A stretch of DNA of 64,000 bases from Pseudomonadota bacterium (GTDB taxonomy: Bacteria > Tectomicrobia > Entotheonellia > Entotheonellales > Entotheonellaceae), in contig SXND01000083.1 in assembly GCA_005777235.1 (NCBI GenBank), forward strand, positions 1 to 64,000. Reading direction: 5' to 3'. The position numbers were made by a program, and so were the translations under genes. Shown one piece after another: positions 29,795 through 39,527 of this stretch; position 1 is the first letter of the stretch, and each line of letters opens with the position of its first letter. Below the pieces are notes generated by a model. It was not told where the DNA came from. It saw only the letters and a list, made by a program, of their open reading frames with translations, and made no database searches.

Positions 29795-31003
29795 TCACCG
29801 CGGCTCTGCCGGGCCTGCCAACCAGGAGGCTGCCAGGCTGGCCGCAGCGGCGTAGACCAGGCGCACGGGCACGCCCTGCTCGCGGGCCAGACGTTTGCAG
29901 GCGTCGTACTCGGGCGCCGCCTGCACGATGCGGCCTTCTAACACGCCACATTTGACCGGGACGCTGCCATAGTGCGTCTCTACCGGTCGGTGGAAGCGGT
30001 CGAGCTTATGGCGCCAGACTTCATGCACGCGCACCCCAAAGGTTGAGGTCTCCTGGAGCATGGCCTGGGCCAGACGTGACACCGCTGGCAGCGGGGCGAG
30101 CACCGTCAAGGTGGTAGCCGGGCGATTCTTTTTCATGTACAACGGGGTTAGCGTCACATCCAGCGCCCCGTGGGCAAACAGACGCTCGGCAATACTTTCA
30201 TAGAACTCGGGATTCATGTCGTCGATGTTGGCTTCCATCACCGCAATGCGTTCTGCCGCTGCTGGACCAACGGTGTCGCCGAGCAGCACTTGCAGATGGC
30301 GCGGCGCTGTGGTAGGAGCACCGACCTCCTGCCCATAGCCCGCGCCCACCAGGGTCATGTCTGGCGGCGGTCCAAAGTGGCTGGCGAAGGCGGTGAGCAG
30401 CGCCGCCCCCGCTACCGTGGTACGTTCCTCATGTGGCGGCACGCCGGTGCTGTAAATGGGCACACCACGGCACAGGGCGGCGGTGTAAGGATGCGGCACT
30501 GGCCGCCGCCCTGCCGCGTCGTCGATCCAGCCAGTCCCCAGCGGCACGGGGGCCGCCACGAGCTGGTCGATGGCCAGTTCGTCGAGCGCACAGGCCACGG
30601 CGCTGCCCAGGTAGAGAATTTCCGGTAGCCACGGCGAAGACATGGCCTCGACGCTGGCAGGCTCTCTCCCATGCGCATAGGCCACAGCGTTGGTGAAGTG
30701 TTCCAACATGTGTAGGACGCGCTGTTGCAGCGATGTGGGTGCTGTGCTGGCCAGGAGGCGGCGGAAGAGGTCGTGCGCACCACCCTGGGACATTGTCCAA
30801 GCCCTCTCCGGGGGCGTCCAGGTGACCTGCGTTGCCGTCATCTCCTTGTCTGGGACCGGTGTGCCGTTCAGCTCCACTGGCGGCAGCTGCAAGAGCTGCC
30901 AGCTTGCCACGATCTTGGCGGGCGAGGCGCCCAGTGCGAGCAACGCCCCCAGGAACAACGGGGCGGTGATGCCGTCGTAGCCATGGACATACGCGATACG
31001 CAT
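29795..31003 (-). CDS. larC: Nickel pincer cofactor biosynthesis protein LarC
   Basis: MRIAYVHGYDGITAPLFLGALLALG...VMEANIDDMNPEFYESIAERLFAHGALDVTLTPLYMKKNRPATTLTVL. Confidence 0.92.
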   Translation of the reverse strand: MRIAYVHGYDGITAPLFLGALLALGASPAKIVASWQLLQLPPVELNGTPVPDKEMTATQVTWTPPERAWTMSQGGAHDLFRRLLASTAPTSLQQRVLHMLEHFTNAVAYAHGREPASVEAMSSPWLPEILYLGSAVACALDELAIDQLVAAPVPLGTGWIDDAAGRRPVPHPYTAALCRGVPIYSTGVPPHEERTTVAGAALLTAFASHFGPPPDMTLVGAGYGQEVGAPTTAPRHLQVLLGDTVGPAAAERIAVMEANIDDMNPEFYESIAERLFAHGALDVTLTPLYMKKNRPATTLTVLAPLPAVSRLAQAMLQETSTFGVRVHEVWRHKLDRFHRPVETHYGSVPVKCGVLEGRIVQAAPEYDACKRLAREQGVPVRLVYAAAASLAASWLAGPAEPR

Positions 31004-31679
31004 CCTTGCCTCTCCTTCAGAGTCCACACGGCGCATGCTGCGGGCAGTTTGTCTTTTTGACAGACTCCCCACCGTAAACGGCGGGGAGTCTGGGATCAAC
31101 AATCAACGCCAGCCGAGGCTTGGCTAACATGATTTCCCCCATGAGCAGATGCCCCTTCTCGGAAAATGTTGACCGCAGCGTTGGGGTCTCGCTGATGGGT
31201 TATCCCACAATCGGGGCATATCCACACGCGGTCTCGCAGAGTGATCGCCTGGTTGACGCAGCCGCAAGCCGAGCACAGCTTCGTGGACGGAAACCACTTC
31301 CCAATGTGCTGGACAATCGTGCCTGTTGTGCTGGCGACAGAGTGCAACGTCTCAACAAACGTGGCAAAGCCCAGGGCAGACACCTTGCGTCCCCACAGGG
31401 CTTTCATGCCAGACAGGCTGAGCGTCTCCAGGGCGATGACGTCGTAGGTTTTACAGAGTGCGTGCGCCAATTCCCCATGAAACGCCTGCCGTTGATTGGC
31501 GATGGGCGTATGCACACGGGCAAGGTTCGCCAACGCGGGCTTGCGGTTGTGAGCACCTTTCTTCTTGCCGGCAAGCCGACGATTGACCTGGGCGAGCGCG
31601 TTGAGACTGTGCTGGAGCGGCTGTGGCGCCTGGTGTGCTGTGCCATCGCTGCCGGTGAGATAGGTCGTCAACCCACCGG

Positions 31680-34043
31680 GTAGCCGGAGGGTGTTACCAC
31701 CCTCCAGCCCCCTAAGAACCGGACATGAGAGTTGCCCCTCATCCGGCTCAAGCCCTTGGCCGTTGTTGCCCGTCCTTTTGATGGCGTTGCCGATGGCACC
31801 AGGGGTGTACAAGGCGTTTGTGACTGGGTTCATCTGTTCCGCCTTGGCTTGTGAGGATGATATGGTCCGTCTCTATGGCTTCTCCTGCTCTAAACTGGAT
31901 GTGACACAGGGCGCACCGATATTCCTGTTGCTGGAGCAGCCTCAGCCGCTGTTGCTCGTAGGTTGCCCTTCCCACGTGTCGCTTCTTGCGCTCTACCCAG
32001 TACTGGCGCAGGGCTGGGTCCTAAGGCGAACTTTTTCCTTGGACCTTGATGACGCGGGTGAGTGGGGTTGCATCAGGCTGCACCACTGCCGCCTTTCCCT
32101 CGAAGAATGTCCAGGAGCCATCGTCCCGAACGTCGCGTGCTTTCCCCCAGTGTTTCCCTTGGTTCGGGTGTCGGCGTGTCGCCCAATTCCCGAGCATGTG
32201 CCCTTGTACATGTCGAGCTTTGTGGCAGCCGTGTTTGGCGACACTGTGCCGGTAAGAATGCGCCCAACCCCGGAGAACGGGATGGCGTTTTTTGATTACC
32301 TGCCCCGCAGGGGCCTGCTGATGTGCGTCCAGGGAGGATCGTCTACCCCTCACGTGTGTGAGGACCTTTGCCTTGTGTGGGACGGTCAGCCGTTTGCCCT
32401 GTTGCCCGCATTGCCTGAGGTGCAACCCAAGGAAGTTCAACCCGTCTTTGAGGTGCACTCTCCGGGTTTTGGCTTCGTTCCGTGCCAGTCCTCGTGCCTT
32501 GAGGAACGTTTCTCCCCGTGGTCTGGCCTAGGTTTCCCATACTGCCCGTGTAGGAGCCGTGATCACCAAGTCGTCGGCCTATCGCATACTGGCTCTGCCT
32601 GTGTTGAGTCCTCTGCGATGGACGGGGGATGTGGGTCGCCCCTCCGCGTATGCTGCGTCGAACACCCTTTCCATCCCCTCCAGTGCCCCATGCGCCAGCC
32701 CTGGGGACATGACCCCGCCTTGTGGCGTGCCCGTGTCCGTGGGCGAGACGAAGCCGACGTCGACTCCTCCTGCTTTGAGCCACTGGCGCAACGTGGTGGT
32801 GCATACGGGCACATGGGCCACCAAAGGGTTATGGTCAATGTGGTCAAAGCCGCCGCTCATCTCCGCGTCGAGCACCCCTGGACGACCGTCCTGACGACTC
32901 GTCGCCTTGAACATGGCCTCCATCGCCTCCCTCGTGCCGCGCCCTGGTCGCAAGCCAGAGGAGTTTGCTGCACAGCGTGCCTCCCCTTCTGGCTCCAGAG
33001 CCGCCTTGCCGATGGCCTGCATGACCCGGTCCTTGCCGGTCGGTATGCCCAAGGGTCTGTGTTTCCCGTGGTCTTGCGGGATGTCCACCCGTCTGACAGG
33101 TTGGGGTGTATACCCTTGCAGGCTCAGGTCCTCTTGCAACACCTTCCCGCGGGCTTCGGGAGTGTCGTACACCCCTCCATCCATCCCTGCCGTGTGTCTG
33201 CCCTGGTTTTCCTGGGTCATACGTCGGATCGCCAGGAGTGTGTTGGACGGAGCTCGCACAAGCACCTGCTGGAGATTTTTCCCTTTTCTCCCTGCTTGGT
33301 TCCTCGTGGCGCGGTAGAGACGTTCTTGCACGCGTCGTACATTCCCTTCCCCCTTGTGCCATTGGATGTCCGCCCATGTGGTGTAGGGGTGTTCTTTGGT
33401 CCGTTCCGTGAACATCCCTGTCGAACATCTCCAAGGATGCGGACGTTGCTTGCGTGCTCTCTCGTAAGGCCCCAACGGCAGTCTGCACCCTTTCGGGTGG
33501 GGTATCCCCACCTGTGTGGCCCTATCCGTCCTGCTACCGAACGGCGTTCGCTTTTTCCGTCATCTTCTCCCCTCTGTTCCATCCCCCTTCCTTGCGGTCA
33601 GGCTCCCACGTCTGTGGGGAGCAGAGGGCTTACCCAGTTGTCGGTGCAGGAGCATGTGGCTCGGCTCGGTTGGCGTCTGTTCCCCGGTGAGCCTTCTTGG
33701 ATGTCGTCGCCCCCGCTTTCGTTGAGACGATCCTGCTCACCCATCATGTTGGTTCTGGCCTGTCAGCCTCTTTGGCCCTGGAGGCTTCACGAGGTTTTCG
33801 CATGACTCTTCCCTTGCGTTCACCCTTACCGTCCTTCCCTCGTCCCCCTCCGCGTCGAGGCTGGCAGAGGTCAGGCCCTTGTTCCCAGAGCTTCGTACCT
33901 CAGATTACTCGTCAGCACGTCTGGGGAGGGACACCCGGACATCGCGGGGCTCGCAGTGGTTCCTCGCCTCCTTCTTCGATACTCCTTCATCGACCTTATG
34001 AGGCTTTACAAGGGTACGCTTGTTTCACCTCCTGGTCGCAAAC
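31680..34043 (-). mobile_element. Degenerate group II intron carrying RT/maturase and HNH remnants
   Basis: RT in 32579..33511 (GIPTGKDRVMQ, GTPQGGVMSP), maturase-like in 32021..32458, HNH in 31748..31975, domain V at 31716-31749; boundaries inferred by comparison with the uninterrupted tnpB at 11.7 kb. Confidence 0.8.
31716..31749 (-). ncRNA. Group II intron domain V
   Basis: GAGCCGGATGAGGGGCAACTCTCATGTCCGGTTC, 34 nt, followed by a domain VI-like hairpin. Confidence 0.85.
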
Positions 34044-34625
34044 AGGCAAAGCCTGCGCTGTGACCTGTCATGACTCGGTAGATGGGTTGTTGGTCATCAA
34101 GGATGCACGAGAAATACACGTACACATCGCCAAGGGGATCACGCTTGATAGTGACCGTTTTGATGGTGCCGTCAATCTCCTGAGACTTGGCGAATCTGTA
34201 GAGGGTGGCGCCGATCTTCAGGCGATTACCGTCGCGCAGCTTCCAGCCCGCTTGCGACAGCGTGAAGGACTTGGCGTTGCGGACCTTGCGAAAGGTCGGC
34301 GGCCCGACACGGCGCGTGATCTTCCCCGCTTGGCGCGCTTTCACGTGCGCAAAGAACGCCTTGGAGCCCTTGTCGATGCGTGCGGCAATGCCTTGGATGG
34401 CGTGGGAGCCCAGCTGCGTCCACCAGGCGTATTTGGGCAGCTTCTTCAGCTTGGTGAGGTGATTGTTGAGCGTAAAACACGACAAAGACTTCTTGTACAA
34501 ACGGTCGTAGCGTCGATGCAGCGCGATGCAGGGGTTGTGGATCGCACCGCCGACGTGGATCTGGCGATGCAGCTTCCCGTTGCGCTTCCTGCGATAGAGT
34601 TTGTACTTGAACGTCTTGGGCATGG

Positions 34626-34772
34626 CTACTGCACACCCTCACGCTTGGCTTGTTCACGGATGATGGTTTCGAGCTTAGCAGACATGCCGATACCAGACTT
34701 GTCAGCAAGTGCCCATAGCAAGCGTTTGGCTTTACGGGTGAGTGTCATGCTGGTAGAGAGTTTCTTTTCCAT
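34626..34772 (-). CDS. 48-aa RHH-like protein encoded directly upstream of tnpB
   Basis: Own translation: MEKKLSTSMTLTRKAKRLLWALADKSGIGMSAKLETIIREQAKREGVQ*; tnpB ATG follows after 2 nt. Confidence 0.65.
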   Translation of the reverse strand: MEKKLSTSMTLTRKAKRLLWALADKSGIGMSAKLETIIREQAKREGVQ

Positions 34773-34967
34773 ACCGTTGTTCTACCATGAGATACGGTAG
34801 AATGCAATGGTGCACGCTTTTATGCTGACTTATGCCAGCACTAGGAATTGCCCAGAAGACTGGGCAAGCGCCTTATATCCCCGGCCTGAACGCCGGGGTT
34901 TTACGGCGCCTTTGATAATAGCGGGGTCATACCGTTTGTCGTCTCTTAATCCGACTACCTGGGAGCA

Positions 34968-36203
34968 GTGCTGATGCGTGTGCAGACGATGCGAACTGTC
35001 GATTATTTTGTGGGTATCCCGTTGTGTTGGTGCGCGTCGCTGCTCCAGCGCGTGCTCAACCTGTTCCACAGTGTACACGACACGCCACCGCAGCACGTGT
35101 TATTCATTGAGCTGTCGGAAATGGGCAGCACCATTTTAGCAGAGCCCGCCATGCAGAAACTGCAACACGCAACGGGAGCCACGCTGTATTTCTTAATTTT
35201 TGCCCGCTGTCAGGACAGTCTGAAACTTTTGCATACGATTCCCGAGCACCGGGTGTGCACCCTGCGCGACACCAACGTGTGGACACTGGCGGTGGATGTA
35301 GTGCGCTATGTGCTGTGGACGAGGCGACATGGGATCGATACGGTCATTGACTTGGAGCTGTTTTCGCGTTTTACGGCGTTGCTGACCTTTCTCGCCGGCG
35401 CGCCTCATCGGGTCGGGTTTTATGCCTATCATCACGAAGGCCTCTATCGGGGGACACTGCTCACGCATCAGGTGAGCTACAATCCCCACATCCACATCGC
35501 CAAGAACTTTCTGGCCCTGGTGGCGGCCCTCCTCTCAGCCACTCGGGAAGTACCGTACACCAAAATCTCGATCCGCGACGACGATATACGTATCCGTCAA
35601 CGACAGTTTACGTTGGCTGAACAACAGCACATGCACACCCGTCTACGGCATTATTACCCAGCCTATCATCCTGATGATCATGACCTGGTGTTGATCAACC
35701 CCAACGCCAGCGAATTCCTGCCGCAGCGCCGCTGGATGCCAGACAACTACGTTGCCCTTATCCAGCAGATCCTGCGCCAACATCCCCGCGTGCTGATCGT
35801 GATCACTGGCTCCCCGAGTGAACGGGATGAGGCGGAGGTGATGACCCAGCACGTGGCACATGAACGCTGCATCAATTTTGCCGGAGCCGTGCCTCTGATT
35901 GAATTGCCCGTACTGTATAGCATTTCCCAGTGTATGATCACCAATGATTCGGGGCCAGCGCACTTCGCCAGCATCACCGCCATGCCAACGTTTGTATTTT
36001 TCGGTCCCGAGACGCCCGCCCTCTACGGTCCGCTTGGCCACACCACACCCATCTATGCTGGCCTGGCGTGCTCGCCGTGCGTCGCGGCGACGAACCACCG
36101 CAAGACGCCCTGCCGCGATAATGTCTGTCTCCAGGTCATTGACCCGGCACAGGTGTACGCACTCGTCAAACCGACCCTGGACCGCAGAGGGGTCCACGCC
36201 TGA
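34968..36203 (+). CDS. Glycosyltransferase family 9 (heptosyltransferase-like)
   Basis: VLINPNASEFLPQRRWMPDNYVALIQQIL...MITNDSGPAHFASITAMPTFVFFGPETPALYGPLG. Confidence 0.9.
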   Translation: MLMRVQTMRTVDYFVGIPLCWCASLLQRVLNLFHSVHDTPPQHVLFIELSEMGSTILAEPAMQKLQHATGATLYFLIFARCQDSLKLLHTIPEHRVCTLRDTNVWTLAVDVVRYVLWTRRHGIDTVIDLELFSRFTALLTFLAGAPHRVGFYAYHHEGLYRGTLLTHQVSYNPHIHIAKNFLALVAALLSATREVPYTKISIRDDDIRIRQRQFTLAEQQHMHTRLRHYYPAYHPDDHDLVLINPNASEFLPQRRWMPDNYVALIQQILRQHPRVLIVITGSPSERDEAEVMTQHVAHERCINFAGAVPLIELPVLYSISQCMITNDSGPAHFASITAMPTFVFFGPETPALYGPLGHTTPIYAGLACSPCVAATNHRKTPCRDNVCLQVIDPAQVYALVKPTLDRRGVHA

Positions 36204-36747
36204 CGTGTAGTGGTATACATGCGTGCTGGGTGCAGGCGTTCCGTACGCACAGCGGTGCAGGGTGTGCGAAGGCTCAGGTGCTGTGCCATGGCTATCGAGC
36301 ACATACAACGCATTACTGTTACTGTTACCAGTGGGCTCTACGTCTCGGGCACGCCGATGACAACGCGGGGTGGTGGGCGGGCATCCTCCACGGCATGCAC
36401 CAGAGGCAGGAAACCTATGTGTCCCCGCAGACCATCCGCGCCCCGGGGTTTCTGGCATTCTCTGGCGCGTTGGCCTGCAAAAGCCTGCTGATGCTGGCGT
36501 CTACAGGTCTGCGCGCAGGATCGAGGGACGGCTGCTCGGGGAACGCGTGAATAGACTGTGCCGCCCGCCACGGGCGGAAGCCTTCCGAGGCTGGAGCGCG
36601 AGGACGGCGCCCTTCCTGCCGCACAGCGCTGCCCAGCGGGGGTGTATGTGGGGGCTCGGCCCCTGCATGAGCAAGCGGGGATCGCACGGCTGTTGCAGCC
36701 GTGGACGTCCTTACTCCATCGGCAGGGTCTATCTCCCGAGGGCCCTG

Positions 36748-37203
36748 CTAGCCGATCTCGGCGACCAATTGTTCCACCTGGCGTTGCACTTGGCGAAAGA
36801 TGTCGTAGGCAAAAGCCTCTGTGCGGTCTGCGGCGTCTGGGATATCCCAAAACATCACCTTGCCATGTTCCTGCAGGTAGTGCGGCCACCGCTCCTTCTC
36901 TGCGATGACGATGACCAGATCCGCCGTATCGAGCATTGCAGGGTTGAGCTGTTGTCTTTCTTTCTCTGCGATGTCTATCCCGAGTTCTCGTCTGAGGTAC
37001 GTCACAGAGCGTTGGATGGGCAGGTCTTTGAGTTTTTTGCTGGGGAGTTTTTCCTGTGCGACCAGCGCATTGACGGCGATGCCAGCACTCGCAGAGTCAT
37101 GCCGGGATAGGGTACTGAAATAGGTTTGTGCTACCTGACTTCTCCCGATATTGCCATAACACACAAAGAGCAATTGCATAATAATATCACCCCATTGAGG
37201 CAC
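36748..37203 (-). CDS. Low molecular weight phosphotyrosine phosphatase-like protein
   Basis: LLFVCYGNIGRSQVAQTYF and WDIPDAADRTEAFAYDIF. Confidence 0.8.
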   Translation of the reverse strand: MPQWGDIIMQLLFVCYGNIGRSQVAQTYFSTLSRHDSASAGIAVNALVAQEKLPSKKLKDLPIQRSVTYLRRELGIDIAEKERQQLNPAMLDTADLVIVIAEKERWPHYLQEHGKVMFWDIPDAADRTEAFAYDIFRQVQRQVEQLVAEIG

Positions 37204-37272
37204 TTAGCTGTGCCTTCATGACGCCTAACCATAGGAAGACGGCTCGATTCCATGGCAGCCTTAGGGAATGTT

Positions 37273-37758
37273 CTAGACATATCGCAACAGTGATTGCATG
37301 ATCTGTGCCGATTTTTTCTCTATAGAGATTTTGCTTTCCATCATCTTGAGAAGAAAATACTGATGTTTCTCACTGTATGCTTCTCGTACAGCGTGATCTA
37401 CCGTACCATTGTGCGAGGCAGTCATGTGGCTTTCTCCTTCGCTTCTCCAGACATTGTAATGCTCTGCCGTCTTGACAAGATCCCTTACGGCATCCTGCAT
37501 TTCTGGGAAATAGATTCGGATGATCGTATTGATGTGATTGACGGTACTTGGGCTTCCACTGGCACATGTTCTCGCCAGAGTCGCGCTGCGTTCCTTCGCC
37601 AACCATTGCTCGAACTCATGCGTGAGCGCTGCAAGGTGTTCCAGCTTGTTGAGTCGTAGAGATTGTTTGCCATGCGACGTCGTGAGTTTATACGTGAGAA
37701 AGTTTCCTGCAAGGCCGCCCACAATGGCTATCAGACCACTAATACCCATGGCATGCAC
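37273..37758 (-). CDS. Hypothetical membrane-anchored protein
   Basis: 161 aa ORF with N-terminal TM segment GISGLIAIVGGLAGNFLTYKL. Confidence 0.5.
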   Translation of the reverse strand: MHAMGISGLIAIVGGLAGNFLTYKLTTSHGKQSLRLNKLEHLAALTHEFEQWLAKERSATLARTCASGSPSTVNHINTIIRIYFPEMQDAVRDLVKTAEHYNVWRSEGESHMTASHNGTVDHAVREAYSEKHQYFLLKMMESKISIEKKSAQIMQSLLRYV

Positions 37759-38068
37759 CTATGGTTTCTACTCCCTCCAGCGGGAGAGCCGAGCCCTTTC
37801 TCTCATACTCCAGATACGCTGTCTCTGGAGCACACCCAGAGCTGGGATGCAACTGCGCAGAGAGTAGCCTACACATTTGAGGCGAAGATGAATCGTACAC
37901 GCAGACAGTATGAAGGCAGCCATCATGCTGTCTGCCAGCCTGCACAATGGAGGCTAGAGTTCCAGCGCTTGCCAGGAGCGCGCCGACACTTCAGTACAAT
38001 AAGTATCCACAGGTGCCAGACAAGAGACGGTCCGGGCACGGCGCAACCGACACGGAGAATGGGACACA

Positions 38069-38337
38069 TGGACTTTTACGCGGTGCTGGATCAGATTCTC
38101 GCGTTTCTGCGCCAGTGCAGTCGTGTCTCGTATCGCGCCCTCACACGCCAATTCGACCTGGATGACCTGGCAGTTGAAATCATTGACGTGCACCAGTGTG
38201 CGGTGGATGAGGGGGGCAGTATACTGGTGTGGACGGGCGCGGGCACCGTGACCGCCGTGCCCGAGCCCGTACCAGTGCAGACTCCGCTGACTCATATGGG
38301 CAGCTCCACCGTAATAACCCACGCTCCACAGGTCTGA
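38069..38337 (+). pseudogene. N-terminal remnant of a cyclase/AAA-TPR type regulator
   Basis: MDFYAVLDQILAFLRQCSRVSYRALTRQFDLDDLAVEIIDVHQCAVDEGGSILVWTGAG resembles the N-terminal module of such proteins; ORF ends shortly after. Confidence 0.45.
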
Positions 38338-38443
38338 TAATCGGCCTCGATTCTTGGGAACCAAATCTCGGATTTGCCTCCAAAAATGAGCGAACCGTGC
38401 GGGCTCAATCTGAGATTTCCGCTTCTGAGGGTATTGTTGTAGT

Positions 38444-38668
38444 ATGAGAATTCTGAGTACAGAACCGACACAACAGGAAGATTTTGTGAGCCTTTACCGG
38501 CGCGCACTCAGAGACTTCGGGGCCGCGGCTTTGTGGAGCAGCTGCGCCGTGCCCGAACCGAGACATGAAGATGCCTTAGCCATTACGCACAGTCTGCGAG
38601 TTGAAGGCAACTTGGAGGCGCGTCGTCTGGCGGAGCAGATTGAGCAGGCGTGCTGTGCCGCTCTCTAA
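38444..38668 (+). CDS. Short ORF, putative antitoxin/partner of an AbiEii-like gene
   Basis: 74 aa, overlaps the next ORF's GTG start at 38655. Confidence 0.4.
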   Translation: MRILSTEPTQQEDFVSLYRRALRDFGAAALWSSCAVPEPRHEDALAITHSLRVEGNLEARRLAEQIEQACCAAL

Positions 38669-39334
38669 AATTCAAACCGACATACTCCGGCTGCTCGCCG
38701 CGCATCGTGACCCGGAAAGTTATGTCGCGAGGAATACGCCTTTGAACCGTGATGCCCCACAATATTCGAGGGACATTGACGTGTTCCACGACCGCGAGGA
38801 ACGTGTGGCACAGGCGGCTGAACAGGATAGCACGGTCTTGCAACAGCATGGGTATGCGCTACAATGGCTGCGGCGTGAGTCAACCTTTTATGCGGTGCTT
38901 GCCCAGCACGACGGCGAAACCACGAAACTGGAATGGGTGCTGGACAGCGACTGCCGGTTTTTCCGACGATACGGGATGAAGCCTTTGGCTATATCCTCCA
39001 TCCGATTGACCTTGCCATCAACAAAATCATGGCCGCCGCGGGGCGGCGGGAGCCGCGCGACGTGGTGGATCTGTTGACGATCCACGACCGGATTCTTCCA
39101 CTTGGCGCTGTGATGTGGGCTGCTGTCGGCAAGTCGATTGGTTTCACGCCAGAAGGACTCATTAATGAAGTGCGTCGCCTTGCTCGTTACACGGAAGCGG
39201 ATTTCCGGTGCGTGGCGAGCGAGCCGCCGGTAAACCCTGCCGCGGTTATGACGTATCTGAGGCAGCTCCTTGACGAGGCGGAAGCCTTTGTTCTACGGAT
39301 GCCGACCGACAAGGTTGGACTGCTGTTTCTGTAG
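38655..39334 (+). pseudogene. Nucleotidyltransferase AbiEii/AbiGii toxin family, frameshifted
   Basis: N-half in 38601..39077 (YSRDIDVFHDREERV) and C-half in 38933..39334 (HPIDLAINKIMAAAGRREPRDVVDLLTI); frame switch at a T5 run. Confidence 0.65.
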
Positions 39335-39527
39335 GGCGGAAATATAGTATAACATGATCTATACAACCTGGAGGCGTACACGACCCATGCCGGGCAACGG
39401 CTCGGCCAATGGCTCGGCCAATGGCCCACCAGCCCCGACATCGCGGCTGCGATGTTTGAGTATTACCAGCAGTCGCCCAACCCTGCCTAACGTCGCACAC
39501 CCCGTTTCTTGCGACGTGCGTCACAAT

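Larger units (their letters stand above)
31060..34772 (-). mobile_element. TnpB-type element (RHH-like ORF + tnpB) interrupted by a group II intron
   Basis: tnpB 5' part 34006..34623 and 3' part in 31096..31833; right-end hairpin CCCAGACTCCCCGCC...GGGGAGTCTGTCAAA at 31060-31095. Confidence 0.8.

Noticed and set aside
31691-33805. 704-aa plus-strand ORF
   Set aside because: Antisense to the group II intron RT/maturase/HNH frames and the intron RNA; composition looks like a shadow ORF.
36200-36740. Coding potential between the glycosyltransferase and phosphatase genes
   Set aside because: ORFs in several frames without recognisable domains; likely non-coding or decayed.
39399-39424. Tandem GGCTCGGCCAAT duplication
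   Set aside because: Only about two units; too short to support a functional claim.
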